This document shows, piece after piece, positions 1-8,994 of a stretch of 64,000 bases of DNA; within the stretch, counting starts at the first letter, position 1, and every line of letters starts with the position of its first letter. Position numbers and translations under genes: made by a program. A model generated the notes under the pieces. The model was not told the DNA's origin and ran no database searches. It was given only the letters and a program-made list of their open reading frames with translations. The stretch lies in the NCBI GenBank assembly GCA_020072645.1, contig JAIQGK010000008.1, forward strand, positions 186,001-250,000, in the 5' to 3' direction. This stretch comes from Terriglobia bacterium. Lineage in GTDB: Bacteria; Acidobacteriota; Terriglobia; Terriglobales; Acidobacteriaceae.

Positions 1-819
1 CCGTTGTTCTGGTTACGCGTGGCCCTGAGTCTGTACGGGGTGGGCCTGCTTTACGCCTTGGCGTCATTCTGGGGCGGCAGGAAAGTCCTGACCCGAATCA
101 CCCTGCCCGCGGTGGGGCTGGGAATGGTGTTTCATTTTGTCTCCATCGTGGAAAATGCCATGTCCAGCGGCACCTGGGCGCCAACTTCCATGCATGGACT
201 GGAATCGTTGCTGGCGTTCGTGCTGATGGTATTTTTCTTTGTCGTGTATGCCCGTTTCCGCGCCACGTCACCGGGGCTGGCCGTGTTTCCGCTGGTTTTC
301 TGGCTCACTTTTTCTGCTTCGTCTTACGCCGAGCCCACCGAGCCTTCCGCTCCACTTTTCGTAAGCACGCAATGGATTTACATCCACGTCGCTTTGATTC
401 TTATTGGATACTCGGCGCTGTTCTTCAGCTTTGTTGCCAGCATTTTGTATCTGCTCCAGGAGCGCAACTTGAAAACAAAGGCCGGGATGAAAGGATTCTG
501 GTCGCGCCTGCCTGCGCTGGCCACAATCGACGAAATCGGCTTCAAATGCCTGATCTGGGGCTTCCCGTTCATGACGCTGGGGCTAATCGCGGGCTCGATC
601 CTGGCGGAAGCGCGCTTTGGCAGCAGATACTTCGCCGATCCCAAAATTTTGTTGTCCGGCCTGATGTGGGTCATCTATATGGTCCTGCTGTACACGCGCT
701 GGAACGCGGGATGGCGCGGCCGGCGTGCTGCGTACCTGGCGACATTCGCCTTTGGCGCGGCTGTACTGGCTTGGGCGGCAAATAATTTCAGCCAGACACA
801 TAGGTTTATCGCTCCATGA
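1..819 (+). CDS. CcsA/HemX-type cytochrome c assembly membrane protein (5' end at window edge)
   Basis: A hydrophobic protein of about 271 residues with roughly eight membrane segments, matching the CcsA/CcmC/HemX family of integral membrane proteins that handle heme for c-type cytochrome assembly or assist glutamyl-tRNA reductase. The frame is open at base 1 (Pro-Leu-Phe-Trp), and the only early start is a TTG at position 4, so a few N-terminal codons probably lie outside the window. Its ATGA stop overlaps the start of hemA, which indicates translational coupling and favours the HemX-like role described for genes next to hemA in Bacillus. CcsA and HemX cannot be separated from sequence alone. 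No WWD-type heme motif was clearly seen. Confidence 0.8.
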   Translation, partial: PLFWLRVALSLYGVGLLYALASFWGGRKVLTRITLPAVGLGMVFHFVSIVENAMSSGTWAPTSMHGLESLLAFVLMVFFFVVYARFRATSPGLAVFPLVFWLTFSASSYAEPTEPSAPLFVSTQWIYIHVALILIGYSALFFSFVASILYLLQERNLKTKAGMKGFWSRLPALATIDEIGFKCLIWGFPFMTLGLIAGSILAEARFGSRYFADPKILLSGLMWVIYMVLLYTRWNAGWRGRRAAYLATFAFGAAVLAWAANNFSQTHRFIAP

Positions 820-2084
820 ACTTTCATGTCATCGGCGTGAACCACAACAGCGCTCCGCTTGAGGTGCGTGAGCGGCTGGCTGTGCCAGAAGCGCAGTTGC
901 CCGACGCCATCCGCAGTCTTGTGCAGCAGCCCGGCGTGGATGAAGGCATGGTGCTTTCCACATGCAACCGCGTTGAGGTGGTTACCAGCACCAAGCAAGG
1001 CGCCGATCTGCGCGGATTTCTGGGCAGCTATTTTGGAGTGAGTCCCATGGCGCTCAATTCTCATATCTATGAATTTGAGCAGCGCGAAGCGGTGCGCCAC
1101 GTATTCCGCGTCGCCTCCAGCCTTGACTCCATGGTGGTGGGCGAGCCGCAGATTCTGGGCCAGGTTAAAGAAGCCTATGCTCTGGCGCGCGGGATGGGGG
1201 CGATACATTCCGGGCTGGACGCGCTGCTCTCACGCGCCTTTGCCGTGGCTAAGCGCGTGCGCTCAGAGACTTCAATCGGCAGCTCCAGCGTTTCCATTGC
1301 GTCTGTCGCGGTGCAGCTGGCGGAAAAGATTTTCGGTTCGCTGGAAGACAAGACAGTCTTTCTGGTGGGCGCAGGCAAGATGGCTGAACTCGCTGCGCGA
1401 CACCTGATCGCTCACGGTGCAAAGAACATTATCGTAAGCAACCGCACTTATGATCGAGCAGTGGAACTGGCAGAGGAATTTGGTGGCCGGGCCGTTTCTT
1501 TCGATCAGTTGCACGAAACCTCAGACAGCGCTGACATCATTTTGACTTCAACCGGCGCTCCTGAGCCGATCTTTCGCCGCGAACATGGCGAGCGCCTGCT
1601 GAAAGGCCGCCGCAACCGGCCAATGTTTTTTATCGATATTGCCGTCCCTCGCAACGTGCATCCGGACATGAACAAGCTGGACGGAATGTTTGTGTATGAC
1701 GTGGATGATCTGCAGTCGGTAGCTTCAGACAATGCCAGTGAACGCAAGAAAGAAGCCGAGCGGGCGGAAAAGATCATTGAACTTGAGGTGGATCGATTTG
1801 CTTCGCGCATGAAGTCGCTGGCCGTGGTGCCGACGATTCTTTCCCTCCAGGAATACTGCGAAACCATCCGCCAGGCAGAGATTGATCGCATTCGCGGTAA
1901 GCTGGGCACGATCACTCCGGAGCAGGAAGCGGCCATCGAGGCAATGACGCGCGGCATCATCAATAAACTGCTGCATACGCCTATTACCACGCTTAAATCG
2001 TCCACCGATCACCCCGAGGCTGCTACCATCCATGAGATGATCCGGCGGCTGTTCAATTTGAATACTGGGAAACCGAAAGAGTAA
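816..2084 (+). CDS. hemA: Glutamyl-tRNA reductase
   Basis: Catalyses NADPH-dependent reduction of Glu-tRNA to glutamate-1-semialdehyde, the first committed step of C5-pathway tetrapyrrole synthesis. The 422-residue length is normal. The catalytic cysteine motif STCNRVEV places the nucleophile at Cys50. The family signature GEPQILGQVKEAY follows near residue 110, then a Rossmann NADPH domain (VFLVGAGKMAELAARHL, near residue 185) and a helical dimerisation tail. The ATG overlaps the preceding membrane-protein stop by four bases. hemC begins directly after the stop codon, so hemA, hemC and hemD form one transcription unit. Confidence 0.97.
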   Translation: MNFHVIGVNHNSAPLEVRERLAVPEAQLPDAIRSLVQQPGVDEGMVLSTCNRVEVVTSTKQGADLRGFLGSYFGVSPMALNSHIYEFEQREAVRHVFRVASSLDSMVVGEPQILGQVKEAYALARGMGAIHSGLDALLSRAFAVAKRVRSETSIGSSSVSIASVAVQLAEKIFGSLEDKTVFLVGAGKMAELAARHLIAHGAKNIIVSNRTYDRAVELAEEFGGRAVSFDQLHETSDSADIILTSTGAPEPIFRREHGERLLKGRRNRPMFFIDIAVPRNVHPDMNKLDGMFVYDVDDLQSVASDNASERKKEAERAEKIIELEVDRFASRMKSLAVVPTILSLQEYCETIRQAEIDRIRGKLGTITPEQEAAIEAMTRGIINKLLHTPITTLKSSTDHPEAATIHEMIRRLFNLNTGKPKE

Positions 2085-3020
2085 ATGGCAAAACTTCGAA
2101 TAGGCTCGCGAGGATCGCAGCTGGCGTTGTGGCAGGCGAACCATGTGGCGGCTCTGCTGCGCGCTAAAGGCCACACCGTTGAGATTGAGGTCATCAAGAC
2201 CACCGGCGACAAGATCACCAGCGTGGCGCTGGCCCAGGTCGGCACTAAGGGGATGTTTACCAAGGAGATTGAAGAAGCGCTGCACGACCATCGCGTCGAT
2301 CTGGCAGTGCACAGTCTGAAAGATGTACCTACGGACCTGGCGCAGGAGTTTGAGTTGGCGGCGATCATGAAGCGGGAAGACCCGCGCGATGCGTTCATCT
2401 CCGTAAAGTTTTCCAGCCTGGAAGAACTGCCGCAGGGCGCGAAAGTCGGGACGAGTAGTTTGCGGCGGCAGTGTCAGTTGAAGTCGGTACGTCCGGATCT
2501 GGAAGTCTTTCCTCTGCGCGGCAACGTGGACACGCGGCTCCGGAAGCTTGAGTCCGGCGAGTATGACGCGATTATCCTGGCAGCGGCGGGCGTGCTCCGT
2601 CTGGGGCTGGAAACGCATGTGCGCTCGCGCATCTCAGCCGACGTGATGTGTCCCGCTGTGGGACAAGGCGCGCTGGCAATTGAGATTCGGCGTGGGGATC
2701 AGCAGACCAAAACGCTGCTGGCTTTTCTGAACGACGCCGATACGCATGCGGCCATCGATTGCGAGCGTGCGCTGCTGGGATCGCTTGGCGGCGGGTGCCA
2801 GGTGCCTATAGGGGCGTATGCTGAGAAGAGAGGTGACCGTCTGTTTTTACGCGCCATGGTGGGGCGGCCGGACGGAAGCGAGATTTTACGTGAAGAAGCC
2901 GCAGGTACCGATGGCGTGAAACTGGGCCGCGAAACAGCGCAAACGCTGCTGTGGCGCGGTGGTGACAAGATCTTGAACGATGTGTACGCCCAGGAAGTTG
3001 AAGTGCCGAAGCAGCCATGA
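2085..3020 (+). CDS. hemC: Porphobilinogen deaminase (hydroxymethylbilane synthase)
   Basis: Polymerises four porphobilinogen molecules into hydroxymethylbilane. The 311-residue protein shows the family start ([18 protein letters not shown]), the substrate-binding stretch HSLKDVPT, the arginine-rich [11 protein letters not shown] segment, and the dipyrromethane-cofactor cysteine in [11 protein letters not shown] at about Cys238. It starts on the base after the hemA stop and overlaps hemD by four bases (ATGA). Nothing unusual was seen in length or motifs. Confidence 0.97.
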   Translation: MAKLRIGSRGSQLALWQANHVAALLRAKGHTVEIEVIKTTGDKITSVALAQVGTKGMFTKEIEEALHDHRVDLAVHSLKDVPTDLAQEFELAAIMKREDPRDAFISVKFSSLEELPQGAKVGTSSLRRQCQLKSVRPDLEVFPLRGNVDTRLRKLESGEYDAIILAAAGVLRLGLETHVRSRISADVMCPAVGQGALAIEIRRGDQQTKTLLAFLNDADTHAAIDCERALLGSLGGGCQVPIGAYAEKRGDRLFLRAMVGRPDGSEILREEAAGTDGVKLGRETAQTLLWRGGDKILNDVYAQEVEVPKQP

Positions 3021-3862
3021 GCACAAATAAATCAGCTACGAGCGTGAAGAAATCAGTGAGCGCGAATAAAGAGGAGCCGCTCAGCGGCTGGCGGATTCTA
3101 ACTACGCGCGCCAGCAAGCAATCCGGCGGGTTGGCCGGACCTTTGCGCGAAATGGGCGCAGAGGTGATTGAAATTCCTACCATCGAAATCAAGCCGCCGA
3201 GCAGTTACAAAGCTTTGGATGCTGCACTGAAAAATATCGCCAAATATGACTGGCTGATTCTTACCAGCGTGAACGGCGTAGAAGTATTATTCGCGCGGCT
3301 GAAAAAACTGCGAATTGCACACACAAAGCTGGCACATCTTCAGGTGGCGGCCATTGGGCCGGCGACGGAGCGGGAAATCGAAAAGCAAGGTTTGAAAGTT
3401 GCCGTGATGCCAGACAGATACGTGGCCGAGGCCGTGGTGGAAGCGCTCAAGGACAAGACGGAGGGGAAGCGGGTTTTGCTGGTGCGTGCCAAGGTGGCTC
3501 GCGATGTTCTGCCTATCGAACTGAAAAAGGCCGGCGCAAAAGTGGATGTGGCCGAGGCCTACGAGACGCACGTGCCCAAGGCGGCAAAGGCAAAACTCAA
3601 TCGTCTTTTTTCCAATGACTCTTCACGTCCGGACATTGTGACGTTTACCAGTTCGTCCACGGCAACAAATTTTCTGGCGCTGCTGGAAAAAGACCATTGG
3701 CACGGACTCCGTGAAATTTGGCTGGCGTCGATTGGGCCGATAACCAGCGATACGTTGCGCCAAGCAGGCTTCAAACCGAACATCGAAGCCCTGGAATACA
3801 CGATGGAAGGCCTGGCTCTGGCGATCGCCAAGCATGTGCTGACTACACACCCCAGCGAGTAA
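3017..3862 (+). CDS. hemD: Uroporphyrinogen-III synthase
   Basis: Closes and inverts ring D of hydroxymethylbilane to give uroporphyrinogen III. The 281-residue protein has the weakly conserved two-lobed HemD pattern: [35 protein letters not shown] near the N-terminus, [13 protein letters not shown], and in the second lobe the diagnostic [12 protein letters not shown] and [13 protein letters not shown] stretches. The first 25 residues are a polar Lys/Ser-rich extension. Synteny behind hemA and hemC makes the call firm even though HemD sequences diverge strongly. Confidence 0.94.
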   Translation: MSTNKSATSVKKSVSANKEEPLSGWRILTTRASKQSGGLAGPLREMGAEVIEIPTIEIKPPSSYKALDAALKNIAKYDWLILTSVNGVEVLFARLKKLRIAHTKLAHLQVAAIGPATEREIEKQGLKVAVMPDRYVAEAVVEALKDKTEGKRVLLVRAKVARDVLPIELKKAGAKVDVAEAYETHVPKAAKAKLNRLFSNDSSRPDIVTFTSSSTATNFLALLEKDHWHGLREIWLASIGPITSDTLRQAGFKPNIEALEYTMEGLALAIAKHVLTTHPSE

Positions 3863-3863
3863 C

Positions 3864-3899
3864 TTTCACCGCGAAGGTCGCAAAGGGCGCAAAGGAAGG
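3864..3899 (+). repeat. Short intergenic repeat of the TTCACCGC-AAGG-CGC-AAAGG type, copy 1
   Basis: A purine-rich imperfect tandem (units like CGCAAAGG) directly follows hemD. A near-identical stretch occurs at 26901-26937. Both begin TTTCACCGC and end CGCAAAGGAAGG, and both lie outside genes. Confidence 0.6.
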
Positions 3900-3936
3900 C
3901 AGCTGAATTCCGGGCGAAGCCGGCTTGCGCGCTGAG

Positions 3937-3988
3937 CCCGCCGATTCAAGCGCTGAACATCCTAGAGTCGATCAGGCCTATCGGCGGG
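3937..3988. other. Inverted repeat between convergent genes, possible bidirectional terminator
   Basis: CCCGCCGAT (3937-3945) can pair with ATCGGCGGG (3980-3988) across a 34-base loop. It lies between the convergent hemD and S9 peptidase genes. No T-tract follows, so termination is only a possibility. Confidence 0.35.
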
Positions 3989-4004
3989 TTGGCGCGTAAC
4001 GACA

Positions 4005-5969
4005 TTACTCAAGATTGCAGCCGCACTTTGCCGGCGGCGCATACTTCTTCAGAAATTCCGCAAGGCGTGTGTAGGCATCGATCTGGTTCTCCACCTTCAC
4101 GAAGCCGTGGCCTTCGTTCTCATAAACCTTCAACTCGACGATGCCATTGCGCTTCTTGACCGCGCTGGCCACCTGCTCAGCCTCGGTGCGCGGGCAGCGC
4201 GGATCATTGCCGCCGGCCAGCAGCAGCAACGGCGCTTTGATGCGGTCGACAAAGTTGATGGGCGAGCGTTCCTGCAACCGCGCCTTGTCCTTCACCGGAT
4301 CGCCCATGGTGGAGATGTCATATTCGCGCAGGGCCGCGTCTTCGTTCTCAATCTCGGTAAACCAGTTCACAAAAGGCACAATAGGAACGGCGGCGGCCCA
4401 GAGATCGGGCGCCTTGGTGACGGCCATCATGGTGAGATAGCCGCCATAGCTGCCGCCGGCAACAGCCATTTTTTTGGGATCGATGAAGCCGGTCTTCTTC
4501 ATCCACTCGGCAGCAGCGATCACATCTTCCAGATCGCCTCCACCCATGTCAAAGCGGTCGGCATCCTGGAACTCCTTGCCATAGCCGGTTGAGCCCCGGT
4601 AATTAGGCGCGATTACGAAATATCCTTGGTTTACCAGGTATTGAATGTTGCGGTTGAAGAAATTCATGACCTGCGACTCTGGACCGCCGTGGATGGCGAC
4701 GACAAGGGCATTCTGGCCGTTTCTCTCCGCATTGTAGGGCACGTAAACGAAGGCGGAGATTTGCCACTTTCCGTCCTTACTGGGATAGTGCACCAGGAAT
4801 GGCTCGACCAAGTCCTGGCTGCGGAGCCCGCCCACAAGAGAATGCGTGATCTGCAATGGCTTCTGGGTGGCAAAATCGAAGGCCCACAGATCGTTCGGCG
4901 CATTGGCGCCTTCATGCCGATAGAGCAGTCGCGCGCCATCATGGCTGAATGCGCTCTCCGCCCCCGCCAGCCAATTGATGCCCTTCGCGATCGGGAGCGC
5001 GTGCGCCTGCTTTGCCGCCAGGTCGTAAAAGAAAATGTCCTGATTGCCGTCGACGTTCGCCATCCAGGTGACGCGTTTGCCGTCACGCGAAAAGTGTCCC
5101 GAGGTAACCTCCCATTTGTCATTTGTGAGCCAGGAGATCTTCTTTGTTGCTATGTCCAGGAGCGCGGCGTTCTGGTAGCCGTTGCCGGCGTTAGAGGTGA
5201 TCAGCAGAGTCTTGCCGTCGTTTGAGATGTCTGTCGCCAGGAAGTTGTTCTCTCCCTGATGCGGAGTAAGATTTGTTGCTTTGCCGCCCGCAGCGCTCAC
5301 GATGAAGATATTTGCATCTTTGCCGTCGGCCCGCTGCTGGGTAAAGACGATCGACTTCCCGTCCTTCGACCAGATCGGCGACGCGTTGCTGAATTGCGAT
5401 GAAGTATTGGCTGTGAGGTGGATAATTTTTTTGGTGTCAATTTCGATGGTGTCGAGCTCATAGTTAGGGGAGCGCTTTGGCTTTACGCTGTAGGCAATCT
5501 TCTCGCCGTCTGGCGACCACGCCGCCCCTTCTTCAGAAACTTCTCGTGTGTTGGTGAGGTTCACCACTTGTCCGTTGCTGACAGAGACTAGAAAGAGGTC
5601 CCACTGCTCGTTGCCGTCGTAATCAGAGTTGTAGGCGATCCAGCGGCCTTTGGGCGACCACGCGATGTTCGCCTGGCGCTGGTTGCTCACGGTAAGCTGC
5701 GTCGGCCAGCCGCTCTCAGCCGAGACCAGCCAGATATTGTTGCGCCCGCTGATGTTGGTGACGAACGCCACCTGCTTGTCGTCAGGCGACCAGGAACTGT
5801 CACCGATGTTGTGGGTCATGTAGAGCTTTTCCACGGTGAAGGGCTGGATATCGAATTTTTGTTTCGCCGTGATCTGTGCCGGATCGGTGATGACAGGCGG
5901 AACAGAAGAAGCCTGGCTGAAGGCGAGCGCTACGCTCAGAAAGGGAATCGGCAGCAACAACTTTCGCAT
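4005..5969 (-). CDS. Secreted S9-family prolyl oligopeptidase / DPP-IV-like peptidase
   Basis: A 654-residue serine peptidase of the S9 (DPP-IV/acylaminoacyl peptidase) type, expected to trim oligopeptides in the periplasm or outside the cell. The ATG at 5969 was chosen because it gives a clean signal peptide (MRKLLLPIPFLSVALAFSQA). The longer in-frame extension runs into the neighbouring endonuclease gene and is basic and unconserved. Residues from about 50 to 390 form WD/TolB-like beta-propeller repeats (SWSPDDKQVAF, AWSPKGRWIAY, AWSPDGEKIAY). The C-terminal alpha/beta-hydrolase carries GGSYGGYL with Ser507, GGNDPRCP with Asp589 and NEGHGF with His621 as the catalytic triad. The exact substrate cannot be stated. 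Confidence 0.92.
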   Translation of the reverse strand: MRKLLLPIPFLSVALAFSQASSVPPVITDPAQITAKQKFDIQPFTVEKLYMTHNIGDSSWSPDDKQVAFVTNISGRNNIWLVSAESGWPTQLTVSNQRQANIAWSPKGRWIAYNSDYDGNEQWDLFLVSVSNGQVVNLTNTREVSEEGAAWSPDGEKIAYSVKPKRSPNYELDTIEIDTKKIIHLTANTSSQFSNASPIWSKDGKSIVFTQQRADGKDANIFIVSAAGGKATNLTPHQGENNFLATDISNDGKTLLITSNAGNGYQNAALLDIATKKISWLTNDKWEVTSGHFSRDGKRVTWMANVDGNQDIFFYDLAAKQAHALPIAKGINWLAGAESAFSHDGARLLYRHEGANAPNDLWAFDFATQKPLQITHSLVGGLRSQDLVEPFLVHYPSKDGKWQISAFVYVPYNAERNGQNALVVAIHGGPESQVMNFFNRNIQYLVNQGYFVIAPNYRGSTGYGKEFQDADRFDMGGGDLEDVIAAAEWMKKTGFIDPKKMAVAGGSYGGYLTMMAVTKAPDLWAAAVPIVPFVNWFTEIENEDAALREYDISTMGDPVKDKARLQERSPINFVDRIKAPLLLLAGGNDPRCPRTEAEQVASAVKKRNGIVELKVYENEGHGFVKVENQIDAYTRLAEFLKKYAPPAKCGCNLE

Positions 5970-5975
5970 CTGTTT

Positions 5976-6012
5976 GTTTCTCCGCGTCTCCGCGTCTCCG
6001 CGGTGAGCTTTT
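5976..6012 (-). repeat. Short intergenic CGCGGAGA tandem repeat
   Basis: Read on the minus strand this is an imperfect tandem of CGCGGAGA units following AGCTCACCG. It lies in the 64-base gap between the S9 peptidase and endonuclease III genes. It resembles in style, not in exact sequence, the repeats at 3864 and 26901. Confidence 0.5.
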
Positions 6013-6033
6013 GAATTCTGTCGATTGACGGTT

Positions 6034-6834
6034 TTACGGTTTCGCCGTCTTATGTATCTCCACTGTCGACCACGTCTTGTCCGCGGCGTGGCAGATATTT
6101 TCCAGCGGGCATTCGGCACACTTGGGCCTTCGAGCTATGCACAGCGCGCGACCGTGATGGATGATCTGGTGAGAAAAATCAATCCATCTTGGCTGCGGGA
6201 TCACCTTCATCAGGTCTTGCTCAATGTTTTTTGGATCTTCGGCCTTGGTGAGTTCAAGCCGTCGAGAGATGCGATGAACGTGAGTGTCGACCACGACGCC
6301 CACGGCTTTTCCAAACCATGATCCCAGCACGACATTTGCCGTCTTGCGGGCTACGCCGGGAAGGGTGAGCAGTTTGTCCATATCGTCAGGAACCGTGCCG
6401 CCGAATTCTTCAATTACACCTCTGGCTGCGCCGACAATCGATTTGGACTTGTTGCGGAAGAACCCGGTTGATCGTATGTCAGGCTCAAGCTGCTCCGGTT
6501 TGAGAGCGGCAAATGCCTGGGGCGTGGGATATTTCTGAAACAGCATCGGCGTTACCATATTCACCCGCACGTCTGTACATTGAGCGGAGAGAATGGTCGC
6601 AACCAGCAGTTCCCAAGCGCTGCTGTGGTGCAGGGCGCAACGGACGTTGGGGTAACGCTGGTCCAGCCGATTTAGAATGTCTTTTACCCGTTCCGGGGCC
6701 AGCGGATAGTAGCTGCCTTTGGAGGCTTTGATTTTCTCGGCTTTCGCGGGATTGGCGGCTTTAGCAAGCGGTTTCAACCCGGATTTAGACTTGGCACCGG
6801 AGATCTTTGCAGCGGACGTTTTTGCGACGGGCAT
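6034..6834 (-). CDS. nth: Endonuclease III (DNA glycosylase/AP lyase)
   Basis: Base-excision repair enzyme that removes oxidised pyrimidines and nicks abasic sites. The 266-residue protein has a basic, Lys/Ala-rich N-terminal extension of about 45 residues before the conserved core. The core shows LSAQCTDVRVN, the helix-hairpin-helix LPGVARKTANVVL with the catalytic Lys, the catalytic Asp in VVDTHVHR, and the C-terminal 4Fe-4S ligands spaced C-X6-C-X2-C-X5-C (CIARRPKCAECPLENIC). It appears monocistronic on the minus strand and divergent from hemQ. Confidence 0.95.
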   Translation of the reverse strand: MPVAKTSAAKISGAKSKSGLKPLAKAANPAKAEKIKASKGSYYPLAPERVKDILNRLDQRYPNVRCALHHSSAWELLVATILSAQCTDVRVNMVTPMLFQKYPTPQAFAALKPEQLEPDIRSTGFFRNKSKSIVGAARGVIEEFGGTVPDDMDKLLTLPGVARKTANVVLGSWFGKAVGVVVDTHVHRISRRLELTKAEDPKNIEQDLMKVIPQPRWIDFSHQIIHHGRALCIARRPKCAECPLENICHAADKTWSTVEIHKTAKP

Positions 6835-6900
6835 GACACAAAATCTAAAGCAGCGGGCTTACAATCACAATAGGCAATGGGAAAGAAGGCTGAGGAGACG

Positions 6901-7764
6901 ATGGCAACCACCACAAAGGCAGAGATGAAAATCCCGAGCAGTGACCTGCATGCGGTACCGCTGACGCTGGAAGGCTCAAGCGTTCTGCACCAGATGTTTC
7001 GCATCCGCTGGGCGGAATGGCGCAAGCTGAGCCCGGCCCAGCAGCATGAGATTGCCGCAGAAGCTTCCGCAGCATTGCTGAAGATGGAAAACGACGTTAC
7101 TGGCCAGACAGCAGTGTTTTCCCTGCTGGGGCACAAAGGCGATTTGCTGGTGGTGCACTTCCGCAACTCTTTTGATCAGCTCAAGGCCGCCGAACTGGCC
7201 ATATCGCGGCTGCGCCTGAGCGATTACCTGGAGCAGACCACGTCTTATCTGTCCGTGGTGGAGCTTGGCTTATATGACTCTTCCGTCAAGCTGTATCGCA
7301 CCTTGCGGGAGCAGGGAACTGTGCCGCATTCGCCGGAGTGGAATGAGGTAATCGAAGAGACGATCAAGCGGCAGACTGAGGCCATGCGTCCGCGTTTGTT
7401 TCCGCAGATTCCGCCCAACCGCTATATCTGCTTCTATCCCATGGACCGCCGCCGCGGCGAGGACAAAAACTGGTACAGCCTGCCCATTGAGGAACGCCAG
7501 CGCCAGATGGAAGAGCATGGGTTGGTCGGTCGCCGTTATGCCGGAACGGTCCGGCAAATTATTACCGGATCGATTGGCTTTGACGACTGGGAGTGGGGCG
7601 TCGATCTTTTTGCAGATGACCCGTTGATCTTCAAAAAATTGATCTACGAAATGCGCTTTGATGAGGTCAGTGCGGTGTATGCCTTGTTCGGCACGTTCTA
7701 TGTGGGCGTTCGTTGCCCGGCTGCGGGGTTAGAAGAGTTGTTCAGCGGCAAATTGCCGGAGTAA
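6901..7764 (+). CDS. hemQ: Coproheme decarboxylase HemQ (chlorite dismutase family)
   Basis: Decarboxylates two propionates of iron-coproporphyrin III to give heme b, the last step of the coproporphyrin-dependent route. The 288-residue length and the C-terminal block are typical of HemQ rather than true chlorite dismutase: the YPMDRRRGEDKNWY stretch with the catalytic-type Tyr, EEHGLVGRRYAG, and GSIGFDDWEWGVDLFADDP, then YEMRFDEVSAVYALFGTFYVG. The ATG at 6901 follows GAGGAG closely; an in-frame ATG at 6877 lacks a Shine-Dalgarno sequence and would add eight residues. The gene is on the same strand as hemACD but separated from it by two minus-strand genes. Confidence 0.88.
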   Translation: MATTTKAEMKIPSSDLHAVPLTLEGSSVLHQMFRIRWAEWRKLSPAQQHEIAAEASAALLKMENDVTGQTAVFSLLGHKGDLLVVHFRNSFDQLKAAELAISRLRLSDYLEQTTSYLSVVELGLYDSSVKLYRTLREQGTVPHSPEWNEVIEETIKRQTEAMRPRLFPQIPPNRYICFYPMDRRRGEDKNWYSLPIEERQRQMEEHGLVGRRYAGTVRQIITGSIGFDDWEWGVDLFADDPLIFKKLIYEMRFDEVSAVYALFGTFYVGVRCPAAGLEELFSGKLPE

Positions 7765-8021
7765 ACAAAGGCAGGCGCAGATTCGCGCAGATGAAAGCAG
7801 ATCAAAAAGTTAGCCGCGAATTTCGCGAATGCACACGAATCAAAGGAAGGTAATTGGGTCTCAATTTAACAAGCGAAGACGGCTAATGCGCGGCAAGTTA
7901 TTTCTAAATTTAATTCGCGTTGATTCGCGGCTTGCTTTTTTGGCTGACTGCTGAGCGCTGATTGCTGATTGTGGTTCGCAGCCATTGACCTATGTGAGCC
8001 TCACTTATTACTCTGGAATTC
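7765..8021. repeat. Intergenic repeat-rich spacer after hemQ
   Basis: No gene is seen. The spacer holds short repeated phrases such as GCGCAGATTCGCGCAGATG, AGCCGCGAATTTCGCGAATG and the related CGCGTTGATTCGCGGC, followed by a GCTGA-rich stretch (7951-7975). These resemble small degenerate intergenic repeats and occupy most of the 257 bases. Confidence 0.5.
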
Positions 8022-8246
8022 ATGGTCAAAGCAGTACAAGCCGGGCAGGTCTGGCGCAGTGACGAAAACGGCGATAACTTTCTTGTCACAAAAGTTTACG
8101 GCGAATTGTTTACCCAATACGCCATGTTGAGACCCGCCAAGGTCAGCGCTCCTGACGCCGAAACCATCCGCGTGAAGATCACCAAGGACGATACCGGTAT
8201 GACCTTGCCGGGATATACCTTCACCCAGGACTCACAGGATTTCTGA
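8022..8246 (+). CDS. Small hypothetical protein, 74 residues
   Basis: Not recognised. The protein is soluble, with no signal peptide, cysteines or membrane segment. It reads as a short beta-rich domain (GQVWRSDENGDNFLVTKVY, then RVKITKDD and a GYTF ending). Codon use is like that of its neighbours, and the frame is complete from an ATG to TGA 25 bases before dedA. No strong Shine-Dalgarno sequence precedes the ATG. It may be co-transcribed with the DedA gene. Real gene status is likely but not certain. Confidence 0.55.
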   Translation: MVKAVQAGQVWRSDENGDNFLVTKVYGELFTQYAMLRPAKVSAPDAETIRVKITKDDTGMTLPGYTFTQDSQDF

Positions 8247-8270
8247 TTCACAATTTAAAGATCCCACTGA

Positions 8271-8906
8271 ATGCTTGAAAAAATCATTGCTACCCTAGCC
8301 GGGTTCATCATCGCTGTAATTTCCAAGGCTGGTTATCTTGGCGTGTTGCTACTGATGGCCATTGAGTCTGCGTGTATTCCCCTGCCTTCAGAAATCATCA
8401 TGCCCTTTGCCGGATTTCTGGTTTATAAGGGGCAATTCAACCTCTTGCTGGCCGCTACGGCCGGCGCAATCGGCTGCAATCTTGGTTCGGTGATTGCCTA
8501 TGAAATAGGCAATTACGGCGGACGTCCGCTGATTGAGCGATACGGCTCATATATTTTTATGGGCCGCCATGAGTTGGATTTAGCCGATCGATTCTTCAAG
8601 CGCTTTGGCGCGGTAGCCGTGCTGATTGGCCGACTGCTTCCTGTGATCCGAACGTTTATCGCCCTGCCGGCAGGCGTCGCCCGAATGCCGCGTCTGCGCT
8701 TCCATATTTACACGTTCATTGGCTCATGGCCGTGGTGCTTCGTGTTGGCCTGGATCGGCATGAAGCTGGGCGAGCACTGGGACAAAGATCCGCGACTGAA
8801 GCAATGGTTTCACCGCTTGGACGCGGTGATTATTTTGCTGCTGCTGGCCGGGGTAGTGTGGTTCGTATGGTCGCACTGGAAGGGAAGAGTAAAGGCAGAA
8901 GCGTGA
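8271..8906 (+). CDS. DedA/SNARE-associated family inner-membrane protein
   Basis: A 211-residue DedA-family protein (VTT domain). Members act in lipid or undecaprenyl-phosphate translocation and membrane homeostasis. Visible features are four to five hydrophobic segments and the family signature: ESACIPLPSEIIMPFAGFLV near residue 27, the GCNLGSVIAYEIGNYGGR stretch, and the re-entrant FKRFGAVAVLIGRLLPVIRTFIALPAGVARM with its conserved Arg and Pro. Length is normal for the family. The preceding small gene is 25 bases upstream, so the two may share a transcript. Confidence 0.9.
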   Translation: MLEKIIATLAGFIIAVISKAGYLGVLLLMAIESACIPLPSEIIMPFAGFLVYKGQFNLLLAATAGAIGCNLGSVIAYEIGNYGGRPLIERYGSYIFMGRHELDLADRFFKRFGAVAVLIGRLLPVIRTFIALPAGVARMPRLRFHIYTFIGSWPWCFVLAWIGMKLGEHWDKDPRLKQWFHRLDAVIILLLLAGVVWFVWSHWKGRVKAEA

Positions 8907-8994
8907 AAATACCGCTTCACAAAAGGGAAATGTAGGAAGAGCACGTTCTTCCCAGATAGAGCAGGATTTACCTGCTTTGGATGGGAGGAACAAT

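Noticed and set aside
1725-2618. Minus-strand open frame of about 297 codons across hemA and hemC
   Set aside because: Antisense to two certain genes, with no recognisable motifs and a composition rich in Arg, Gln and His.
6901-7764. Chlorite dismutase function
   Set aside because: Family relationship is real, but the C-terminal block and the hem-gene context point to HemQ.
8607-8624. Second ops-like string GCGGTAGC in the DedA gene
   Set aside because: Inside coding sequence, has an inserted CG relative to the core, and there is no leader context.
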